From the NCBI GenBank assembly GCA_945837185.1, contig CAMAMZ010000003.1, positions 1-33,536 of the forward strand: a stretch of DNA of 33,536 nt, written 5' to 3'. Of the stretch, positions 23,731 through 31,307 are shown piece by piece (the first letter of the stretch is position 1; the number at the start of each line of letters is the position of its first letter). The notes beneath the pieces are model-generated. The model searched no databases and had not been told where the DNA came from. It was given only the letters and a program-made list of their open reading frames with translations. The DNA is from an uncultured Bacteroidales bacterium. Lineage in GTDB: Bacteria > Bacteroidota > Bacteroidia > Bacteroidales > Bacteroidaceae. Both the position numbers and the translations under genes were made by a program.

Positions 23731-25029
23731 ATGTTTGGCGAGGTTTTTCGCTATCCCAATAGGGCTGAGTGGTCTGTCATCACGAAGCGGCCCCACATAG
23801 ATACAACCCAACTGGCAAACACGGTGAAGACCGTGCTCGACGATGTTAAACAACATGGTGATGAGGCCGTTATCAGATATGAGGAACAGTTTGACCATGT
23901 GCGGCTCCACACATTGGAGGTGAGTGAACAAGAGATGGAGGAGGCAGCGCAGGCTGTTTCCCCGCAACTGAAGGAAGCCATAGAACTGGCCGCCCATAAC
24001 ATCTCGCAGTTTCATGCTGCACAACAACGGTTGCACATAGAAAAGGTTGAAACTTGTCAGGGGGTTGTATGTTGGCAGAAGTGCATTCCTATAGAAAAGG
24101 TGGGGCTTTACATTCCCGGAGGAACAGCACCACTCTTTTCTACCGTACTGATGTTGGCTATTCCTGCACGCATAGCGCAATGTCGTGAAATCGTGCTGTG
24201 CACTCCTCCTGGAAAAGATGGCAAGGTGAATCCGGCTATTCTGATGGCAGCGAAAATTGCCGGTGTGAGTCGTATCTTCAAGGCAGGTGGCGTGCAGGCC
24301 ATAGGAGCAATGGCCTATGGAACGCATACCATTCCTAAAGTATATAAAATATTTGGTCCGGGCAATCAATATGTCATGGCTGCCAAGCAACAAGTGTCGC
24401 TCCATGAAGTGGCTATAGATATGCCTGCGGGTCCTTCGGAGGTATGTGTGATAGCCGATGAAACCAGTAATCCGGTATTTGTGGCTGCCGACTTGTTGTC
24501 GCAGGCCGAACATGGCATCGATTCACAGGTGTTGTTTATCACAAGTGCTGAAACTATGTTGGAAAAGGTGGTTGAGCAACTGGCGCAACAGCTTTCCCGC
24601 TTGCCACGTAAAGACATAGCAGCTCGTGCCTTGGCCAACAGCCGGTTTGTTGTGGTGAAGGATACGCATGAGGCCATGGAACTCAGTAATGCCTATGCCC
24701 CAGAACACCTCATTATAGCAACCGCTGATTATGAGGAACTGGCATCGGAAGTGATCAATGCGGGAAGTGTGTTCCTTGGCAGTTATGCTTGTGAAAGTGC
24801 TGGCGATTATGCCAGTGGCACGAATCACACCTTGCCAACGCATGGCTATGCAAAGGCATATAGTGGGGTGAATCTTGATAGTTATATTCGTAAGGTAACC
24901 TTTCAACACCTCACAAAGGAAGGCATCAGCCAAATAGGTCCGGCTGTGGTGGCAATGGCTGAGAGTGAGCAACTGGAAGCGCATGCTGAAGCTATGCGCG
25001 TAAGATTGAATTGTAGTAAAGAGGAGTAA
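23731..25029 (+). CDS. hisD: Histidinol dehydrogenase
   Basis: Zinc- and NAD-dependent; oxidises histidinol to histidine in the last two steps. The sequence contains GLYIPGGTAPLFSTVLM, the NAD region FGPGNQYVMAAK, the zinc-site SQAEHGIDSQ, NAYAPEHL with catalytic Glu-His, and CESAGDYASGTNHTLPT. Family length (about 430) and the FRYPNRAEW start fit the ATG at 23731, giving 432 residues. ATGs at 23707 and 23716 and a TTG at 23683 are also in frame. It lies between hisG and hisC, with hisC 3 nt downstream. Confidence 0.96.
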   Translation: MFGEVFRYPNRAEWSVITKRPHIDTTQLANTVKTVLDDVKQHGDEAVIRYEEQFDHVRLHTLEVSEQEMEEAAQAVSPQLKEAIELAAHNISQFHAAQQRLHIEKVETCQGVVCWQKCIPIEKVGLYIPGGTAPLFSTVLMLAIPARIAQCREIVLCTPPGKDGKVNPAILMAAKIAGVSRIFKAGGVQAIGAMAYGTHTIPKVYKIFGPGNQYVMAAKQQVSLHEVAIDMPAGPSEVCVIADETSNPVFVAADLLSQAEHGIDSQVLFITSAETMLEKVVEQLAQQLSRLPRKDIAARALANSRFVVVKDTHEAMELSNAYAPEHLIIATADYEELASEVINAGSVFLGSYACESAGDYASGTNHTLPTHGYAKAYSGVNLDSYIRKVTFQHLTKEGISQIGPAVVAMAESEQLEAHAEAMRVRLNCSKEE

Positions 25030-25032
25030 ACG

Positions 25033-26073
25033 ATGAGACAACTACAGGAATTGGTGCGCGAGAATATATGGAAACTGTCGCCTTATAGTAGCGCAAGAAA
25101 TGAATTTTCTGGTCGTACGGCAAAGGTGTTTCTGGATGCCAATGAGAATCCTTATAACAATCCTTATAATAGATATCCAGACCCTCTGCAAATCAAATTG
25201 AAAGAGAAACTGTCGCAAATAAAAGGCGTTCCCGTCAACAATATCTTCTTGGGAAATGGTTCCGACGAAGCAATTGATTTGCCATATAGAATTTTCTGCG
25301 AACCTGGCCGCGACAATGTGGTTGCCATAGAGCCTACTTATGGCATGTATCGCGTGTGCGCGGATATTAATAATGTGGAATATCGCCCCGTATTGCTCGA
25401 TGAGCATTTTCAAGTTACGGCACAGCGTTTATTGGATGCCTGTGACGCCCATACGAAATTAATGTGGATTTGTTCGCCCAATAATCCTACCGGCAACTTG
25501 ATTGACCGTTGGGAAATAGAAAAGGTGCTCAAATCTTTTGAAGGAATTGTGATTGTTGACGAGGCCTATAGCGATTTCTCGTCGCAGCGCCCCTTCCGTG
25601 CCGATCTCGCCGCTTATCCCAATCTCATAGTGCTCAACACCATGAGTAAGGCTTGGGGTTGTGCCGCCATCAGGTTGGGTATGGCTTTTGCCAGTAGCGA
25701 CATCATCGCGTTGTTCAACAAGGTAAAATATCCTTATAACGTGAATCTGCTCAGTCAGCAAAAGGCATTGGAGATTTTGGATGACCCCTATACCGTTGAC
25801 AAATGGGTGAAGATGTTACTTGGTGAACGGGCACGCATGATAACGGCCTTTCTGGAACTCTCCTGTTGCGTGGGCATTTATCCAACTGATGCCAATTTCT
25901 TCTTGGTCAAAATGGACAATGCCCAACGAATCTATGACTACTTGGTCGATAAGGGAATCATCGTGCGTAATCGTACCCGGGTGCAACTGTGTGCCGATTG
26001 TCTACGTATAACTATTGGCACGAAGACGGAGAACAATGAGCTTCTTGGGGCGTTGCGCATGTATGTTTCTTGA
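25033..26073 (+). CDS. hisC: Histidinol-phosphate aminotransferase
   Basis: PLP enzyme that transaminates imidazole acetol phosphate to histidinol phosphate. The 346-residue protein has DANENPYNNPYNRYPDP at the N-terminus, GNGSDEAIDL, SPNNPTGN, VDEAYSDF and the PLP lysine in NTMSKAWGCAAIRLG. The residues after that lysine (WGCAA) differ slightly from the common FGLAG. It starts 3 nt after hisD. Its last 62 nt are also used on the opposite strand by the ABC ATPase gene. hisB, which often follows hisC in Bacteroidota, is not here. Confidence 0.96.
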   Translation: MRQLQELVRENIWKLSPYSSARNEFSGRTAKVFLDANENPYNNPYNRYPDPLQIKLKEKLSQIKGVPVNNIFLGNGSDEAIDLPYRIFCEPGRDNVVAIEPTYGMYRVCADINNVEYRPVLLDEHFQVTAQRLLDACDAHTKLMWICSPNNPTGNLIDRWEIEKVLKSFEGIVIVDEAYSDFSSQRPFRADLAAYPNLIVLNTMSKAWGCAAIRLGMAFASSDIIALFNKVKYPYNVNLLSQQKALEILDDPYTVDKWVKMLLGERARMITAFLELSCCVGIYPTDANFFLVKMDNAQRIYDYLVDKGIIVRNRTRVQLCADCLRITIGTKTENNELLGALRMYVS

Positions 26074-27544
26074 GTGACAACGTGTGATCGATGCAGGAGG
26101 GAAGCTCCTCATCATAATGTGTAACCATCATCAATGTTTTATTAGGCCTTTGGCAATAAACATTGATGATTTCTTTTACGCGCTGGCGGTTATAGTCATC
26201 AAGTCCATGTAGCGGTTCATCAAGAATCAGCAGTTGCGGATCTTTTACAAAGGCCCGTGCCAACAGCACAAGGCGTTGTTCGCCTGTCGACATCTTCATA
26301 AAGGAGCGTTCGGCAAGGGTGCCTATTCCGAAGATGTTCATCCACCATTGGCATTGTACATATTCTTCTTCTGTAGGTGTGGCATAGAGTCCTATGGTGT
26401 CTTTCATTCCACTTGCAACAATGCGGATAGCCGGTAAATCGCGAAGGTATGAACGGTGCATTTCGGGTGATACATAACCAATATGCCGTTTGATGTCCCA
26501 TATACTTTCCCCACTACCACGTTTGCGGTCAAAGAGGGTAATATCGCAAGCGTAGGCTTGGGGATTGTCGGCACAAATCAACGACAGGAGCGTACTTTTC
26601 CCTGCACCATTTTCACCTCTTATAGCCCATCGTTCGCCATTCTTCACAACCCAGTTCAGGTGATGGAGGATGACGCGCTCACCATATTGTATGCTCACAT
26701 CATTCATCCGAACCACCTCTTGCACATGGTAATCGGTATTGGCATGCGGCAGTTGAAGAATGGCCTGGCATGCAGAGGGGTCTAAAAGCGGTGGGGTTAA
26801 AGCAACATGCTTTGCGTAATAAGCTTCCCGTGTCAACTTCACACCCACGGTCATGTCCTTTACCTCTATGATATGGGTAATAAACGCAGGTATATCGTCG
26901 GTTTGTGAGAGCACTAAAACCACTAACACCTGTGTGTTGCGCGCCAGCTCAGAGAGCACCTCTTTGAGTTGTAGGCGTGTGGGAGCATCCAGACCGATAA
27001 AAGGATTGTCGATAATGAGCATCCTGGCTTCAGCCAGCAAACTCCTCGTTATGACATATTTGCGCAGTTCCCCGCTCGACAGTCGGATGAGTTGCTTGTC
27101 GAGCAAAGGAGCCATTTGAAATATCTCATACAAACGTTCACGCAAATGTTTGCGTTCAGCGCTGTCACACCCTGTTTCCATATATGCCCTGTCCAGCAGT
27201 TGTCGGATGGTAGGGGCTTCAGGATCCTCTTCTTGCGATTCCCATCTTTGCAGCAGGAAGCACGTTTGGTCGGCGCTCCCATAGGAATCGCGGAAAGCAA
27301 TGTAGCGTATGTTATCAGCAGCAAAAGTTTTACTACTGGGCGAGAAATCATAGTAAGGTTGTGGTATCTGCAGGTTGTGTCGGCCACGCAGTAAATCTAC
27401 AAGCATCGTTTTACCACCTCCGTTCGGACCCACTATGGCAATCTGTTCGCCTGCCATCAATTCTAAACTGAACGGTTTACGCATGGCGTATTCGGGGGTA
27501 GGGCATACACCATTCTCAATTCTCACAATACATTGCTTTTCCAT
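26012..27544 (-). CDS. Two-domain soluble ABC ATPase (ModF-like)
   Basis: A 510-residue protein with two ABC cassettes and no membrane segment. Domain 1 has Walker A GPNGGGKT (39-46), signature LSSGELRK and Walker B LIIDNPFIGLD, where Asn replaces the catalytic Glu. Domain 2 has GENGAGKST, MSTGEQRLVL and an intact LLILDEPLHGLD. This layout, with closing segments DDIPAFITHIIEVKD and VTHYDEELPSCIDHTLSL, resembles E. coli ModF. No permease or binding protein is adjacent, so a molybdate role is not supported by context. I use the ATG at 27544 rather than a GTG at 27577. The last 19 residues lie past the fold and inside the hisC overlap. Confidence 0.83.
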   Translation of the reverse strand: MEKQCIVRIENGVCPTPEYAMRKPFSLELMAGEQIAIVGPNGGGKTMLVDLLRGRHNLQIPQPYYDFSPSSKTFAADNIRYIAFRDSYGSADQTCFLLQRWESQEEDPEAPTIRQLLDRAYMETGCDSAERKHLRERLYEIFQMAPLLDKQLIRLSSGELRKYVITRSLLAEARMLIIDNPFIGLDAPTRLQLKEVLSELARNTQVLVVLVLSQTDDIPAFITHIIEVKDMTVGVKLTREAYYAKHVALTPPLLDPSACQAILQLPHANTDYHVQEVVRMNDVSIQYGERVILHHLNWVVKNGERWAIRGENGAGKSTLLSLICADNPQAYACDITLFDRKRGSGESIWDIKRHIGYVSPEMHRSYLRDLPAIRIVASGMKDTIGLYATPTEEEYVQCQWWMNIFGIGTLAERSFMKMSTGEQRLVLLARAFVKDPQLLILDEPLHGLDDYNRQRVKEIINVYCQRPNKTLMMVTHYDEELPSCIDHTLSLKKHTCATPQEAHCSPSSCQ

Positions 27545-27566
27545 TGCTTTGCTTATAAAACGCCGA

Positions 27567-27574
27567 CAAAAGTA
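27567..27574 (-). promoter_or_regulatory. -7 box before the ABC ATPase gene
   Basis: TACTTTTG on the minus strand matches TAnnTTTG, 22 nt upstream of the ATG at 27544. The -33 element is poor (TGTG at about the right distance). If real, it supports the ATG start over the GTG at 27577. Confidence 0.45.
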
Positions 27575-27647
27575 CACAAATTCTATGACTTATCACAGAA
27601 AACGTAGAAAAAACAGAAGGTCTTTTCTGCAAGTAAGGTGTTAACAT

Positions 27648-27682
27648 AAAAAATCCGCAATACCTTCGGAGGGTATTGCGGA
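27648..27682 (-). terminator. Intrinsic terminator of carB
   Basis: Stem TCCGCAATACC (27654-27664) pairs perfectly with GGTATTGCGGA (27672-27682), and two more pairs close a small CGG loop. On the minus strand the stem is followed directly by TTTTTT (27653-27648). It lies about 70 nt beyond the carB stop and isolates carB from the ABC ATPase gene. Confidence 0.9.
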
Positions 27683-27750
27683 AAAGATACTAACACGGTA
27701 TTTTGTTTTGCTATAAGCGTGTTATAAGTGTAAGACTTGCTTTGCCGTAC

Positions 27751-30700
27751 CTATTCGTCATATTCCTGCCAACTCTTGATCTGAATATCGTTCAGTCCGA
27801 GTTTGCAGAATGCCTCGATGAAGGCACTTGCCAAACGAGCGTTTGTTAGCAATGGAATATTATGGTCGATGGCACCACGACGAATGCGGTAGCCATTGCT
27901 CAGTTCACGATGTGAGCGGTTTTTCGGAATGTTGACAATCAAATCAAAGGCATGATTGGCGATCATGTCCATCACATTCGGTTGGTTAGACTGATCCTCG
28001 TCAGGCCATCCCACAGCAATGGCTTCAATACCGTTCTCGTTCAAGAAGCGAGCTGTGCCTTGTGTAGCATAAATCTGATAACCAGCCTTCTTCAAAGCCT
28101 GTGCGGCATCCAGCAAGGATGCTTTCTCCTTTGCACCTCCCGATGAAAGCATGATTCCATGATCTTTGCGAGGAATCTTATAACCTGTGGCTACCATAGA
28201 GTTTAGCAGCGCCTCCTCATAGGAATCGCCCATACAGCCCACTTCGCCCGTAGAACTCATGTCGACACCTAAAACAGGGTCGGCGTTTTGCAGGCGGGCA
28301 AAAGAGAATTGCGATGCCTTTACACCCATCCTGTCAATATCGAAGGCCGATTTGTCGGCTTTCTGATAGGGTGCATCGAGCATGATCTTTGTGGCTGTTT
28401 CGATGAAGTTGCGCTTCAAGACCTTGCTGACGAAGGGGAATGAGCGTGATGCACGCAGGTTACATTCAATCACCTTCACGGTGCGACCTTTAGCAAGATA
28501 CTGGATGTTGAAGGGGCCGGATATGTTCAACTCACGTGCGATGGCACGAGATATTTTCTTGATTTGTCGGGCTGTAGCAAAAGAAATCTGCTGTGCGGGG
28601 AACACCATGGTGGCATCTCCTGAATGCACACCGGCATATTCAATATGCTCAGAAATGCCATATTCAACAATCTCTCCGTTTTGAGCCACGCCATCAAATT
28701 CTATCTCGTTGGTTTCTGTCATGAACTGCGAAATCACAACAGGGAATTCTTTAGACACTTCTGAGGCGGCAGCCAGGAAGCGCGTCAGTTCCTCATCCGT
28801 ATAACATACGTTCATGGCAGCTCCTGAAAGAACGTAGGAAGGACGTACAAGCACCGGATAGCCCACCTCATCGATGAAGGCCTTCACATCATCCATAGAA
28901 GTCAAAGCACTCCATTTAGGCTGGTCGATGCCTAATTGGTCGAGCATGGCGCTGAATTTGCTTCGGTTTTCAGCCCTGTCGATAGATATAGGCGATGTAC
29001 CAAGGATGGGCACACCCTGACGATACAGTTTCATGGCAAGGTTGTTGGGAATCTGTCCGCCCACACTCACGATAACGCCTTTGGGTGATTCCAAATCAAT
29101 AACATCCAACACCCGTTCGAACGACAATTCGTCAAAATACAAACGGTCGCACATGTCATAATCCGTAGAAACTGTTTCAGGATTATAATTAATCATGATA
29201 CTCTTGTAGCCCAACTTGCGTGCTGTTTCAATCGCATTAACCGAACACCAGTCGAATTCTACAGATGAACCAATGCGATAGGCACCTGACCCCAATACGA
29301 TTACCGACTTGTCGTTCTTGTAATAATTGATGTCATGTCCCTCTACGGCATAGGTCATATACAAATAGTTGGTGAGGTCCGGATGCTCGCTGGCCACAGT
29401 TGGAATGCGTTTCACAGCAGGAAGAATACCCAATTTCTTGCGATAGTTGCGCACGGCAAGATTTTCCTTTTCCATGTTGCCCTCATGGCGGTCCAGCACG
29501 AAACGTGCAATCTGGAAATCAGAGAATCCCATGATCTTTGCCTGGCGCATCACCTCCGCAGGAATCTCTTCAATAGTGTGGAAGGATTTAAGCTTATCTT
29601 CGTAATCTACAATATTTTTCAGCTTTTGGATAAACCAAGGGTCTATCTTTGTCAATTCCTGAATGCGTTCTATGCTGTAACCTTCTTCCAATGCCTGGGC
29701 AATAGCAAAGATACGTAAGTCTGTTGGATTGGCAAGCTCCTCATCGAGGTTGTCAAAATGAATATGGTCGTTGGCCACAAAGCCATGCATGCCCTGACCA
29801 ATCATACGCAAACCTTTTTGAATCAGCTCTTCGAAAGTGCGGCCAATAGACATGATTTCGCCAACGGATTTCATGCTAGAACCGATTTTGCGACTAACGC
29901 CCGAGAACTTGGTTAAATCCCATCGTGGTATCTTGCAGATAAGATAATCGAGCGAGGGAGCGACATACGCAGAATTGGTGGTACCCATCTCGCCTATCTG
30001 GTCGAGTGTATAGCCGAGAGCTATTTTGGCAGCCACAAATGCGAGCGGATAACCCGTTGCTTTTGATGCAAGGGCAGAAGAACGGGAAAGGCGTGCGTTG
30101 ATTTCGATAATGCGGTAGTCGTTTGTTTCAGCATTAAACGCATATTGAATGTTACATTCACCTACAATATTGAGGTGGCGTACGCATTTGATGGCAATCT
30201 CCTGCAGCATCTTCACCTGCTCATCGGTCAACGAACAAGTGGGTGCAACCACTATTGATTCGCCGGTATGGATTCCTAATGGGTCGAAGTTCTCCATCGA
30301 TGCAACGGTAAAACAATGGTCGTTGGCATCGCGAATCACTTCAAATTCAATCTCTTTCCAACCTTTCAAACTTTCTTCTACAAGAACTTGTGGCGCAAAG
30401 GTAAAGGCCGATTCTGCAATCTCGGTAAACGTCTTCTCGTCAGGACAAACACCTGAGCCCAGGCCGCCCAAAGCATAAGCCGAGCGTATCATGATAGGAT
30501 AACCTATGCGACGTGCTGCGGCAATTGCATCGTCCATACTCTCGCAAGCCTGCGAAATAGGAGTCTTCAAGTCTATTTTATTCAGCTCCTTCACAAAGAG
30601 GTCTCTGTCCTCCGTGTTCATGATGGCTTCAACACTCGTGCCAAGCACTTCCACACCATATTCTTTCAGCACACCTGTGCGATACAGTTCTGTTCCGCAG

Positions 30701-30984
30701 TTGAGGGCTGTCTGTCCACCGAAAGCCAGAAGAATGCCATCCGGGCGCTCCTTGCGAATTATTTCTGTTACGAAGTGCGTATTGACGGGAAGGAAATAAA
30801 CCTTGTCAGCTATACCTTCGCTCGTTTGGATGGTGGCTACATTGGGATTGATGAGCACAGAGCGTATACCCTCTTCGCGAAGGGCTTTGAGTGCCTGTGA
30901 ACCGGAGTAGTCGAACTCTCCTGCCTGTCCTATTTTAAGGGCTCCTGAACCCAGAACGAGGACTTTCTTCAATTGCTTTTTCAT
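27751..30984 (-). CDS. carB: Carbamoyl-phosphate synthase, large subunit
   Basis: Makes carbamoyl phosphate from bicarbonate, ammonia and two ATP for pyrimidine and arginine synthesis; ammonia comes from the CarA subunit. The 1077-residue protein has the expected order: N-terminal VLVLGSGALKIGQAGEFDYSGSQ, first ATP-grasp half, oligomerisation domain, second half starting VIVLGSGAYRIGSSVEFDW, and a C-terminal MGS-like allosteric domain with a SSGGAKEKASLL segment. Length is normal. carA is not adjacent: the next upstream gene is the divergent peptidase. carB has its own promoter and a strong terminator, so it appears to be a single-gene unit. Confidence 0.97.
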   Translation of the reverse strand: MKKQLKKVLVLGSGALKIGQAGEFDYSGSQALKALREEGIRSVLINPNVATIQTSEGIADKVYFLPVNTHFVTEIIRKERPDGILLAFGGQTALNCGTELYRTGVLKEYGVEVLGTSVEAIMNTEDRDLFVKELNKIDLKTPISQACESMDDAIAAARRIGYPIMIRSAYALGGLGSGVCPDEKTFTEIAESAFTFAPQVLVEESLKGWKEIEFEVIRDANDHCFTVASMENFDPLGIHTGESIVVAPTCSLTDEQVKMLQEIAIKCVRHLNIVGECNIQYAFNAETNDYRIIEINARLSRSSALASKATGYPLAFVAAKIALGYTLDQIGEMGTTNSAYVAPSLDYLICKIPRWDLTKFSGVSRKIGSSMKSVGEIMSIGRTFEELIQKGLRMIGQGMHGFVANDHIHFDNLDEELANPTDLRIFAIAQALEEGYSIERIQELTKIDPWFIQKLKNIVDYEDKLKSFHTIEEIPAEVMRQAKIMGFSDFQIARFVLDRHEGNMEKENLAVRNYRKKLGILPAVKRIPTVASEHPDLTNYLYMTYAVEGHDINYYKNDKSVIVLGSGAYRIGSSVEFDWCSVNAIETARKLGYKSIMINYNPETVSTDYDMCDRLYFDELSFERVLDVIDLESPKGVIVSVGGQIPNNLAMKLYRQGVPILGTSPISIDRAENRSKFSAMLDQLGIDQPKWSALTSMDDVKAFIDEVGYPVLVRPSYVLSGAAMNVCYTDEELTRFLAAASEVSKEFPVVISQFMTETNEIEFDGVAQNGEIVEYGISEHIEYAGVHSGDATMVFPAQQISFATARQIKKISRAIARELNISGPFNIQYLAKGRTVKVIECNLRASRSFPFVSKVLKRNFIETATKIMLDAPYQKADKSAFDIDRMGVKASQFSFARLQNADPVLGVDMSSTGEVGCMGDSYEEALLNSMVATGYKIPRKDHGIMLSSGGAKEKASLLDAAQALKKAGYQIYATQGTARFLNENGIEAIAVGWPDEDQSNQPNVMDMIANHAFDLIVNIPKNRSHRELSNGYRIRRGAIDHNIPLLTNARLASAFIEAFCKLGLNDIQIKSWQEYDE

Positions 30985-31092
30985 TATTCTTGGTTTAAGT
31001 TCTCTTATTTTTCTTTTTTGGCAGAGTTACTGATGCCGCAGTATTTCACATTGGTTAAAATCGTTGGAGGTTGATTTTAGCCTGCAATTATG

Positions 31093-31123
31093 CAAAGGTA
31101 CATTATTTTTGCGATTGCGCAAA
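31093..31123 (-). promoter_or_regulatory. carB promoter
   Basis: On the minus strand TTTG (31123-31120), 19 nt, then TACCTTTG (31100-31093). The carB ATG is about 108 nt downstream, leaving a leader long enough for regulation, though I see no clear hairpin in it. Confidence 0.7.
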
Positions 31124-31237
31124 AAAATACACTTACATTTATTGGCAAATTGCACTTGGTGTGTTTACTTTTGTTTGACGAACGGCATGAGAAAGGTTCT
31201 TGGAAAGTGTGATGGCGATGAGAAACCTTGGGATTTT

Positions 31238-31269
31238 TTTGGTTTGTATGGTGAAAAGCAGTAACTTTG
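31238..31269 (+). promoter_or_regulatory. Promoter of the S9 peptidase gene
   Basis: TTTG (31238-31241), exactly 20 nt, then TAACTTTG (31262-31269). The first ATG of the peptidase is 38 nt beyond the -7 box. Confidence 0.72.
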
Positions 31270-31307
31270 TTGCATAAACATTATAATATACTATATTGAT
31301 AAAGATA

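Larger units (their letters stand above)
30985..31307. other. Divergent carB / peptidase regulatory region
   Basis: This 323-nt stretch holds the carB promoter (31093-31123, minus), a roughly 105-nt carB leader, and the peptidase promoter (31238-31269, plus). A second plus-strand -7-like box, TACTTTTG, lies at 31166-31173. A 25-codon open frame, ATG 31187 to TAA 31264, lies between the two plus-strand boxes; I do not call it a gene. No tRNA, riboswitch or terminator is evident. Confidence 0.6.

Noticed and set aside
23602..24513. 303-codon minus-strand open frame opposite hisD
   Set aside because: hisD is unambiguous in the other strand; this frame has His/Tyr-rich low-quality composition and no motifs.
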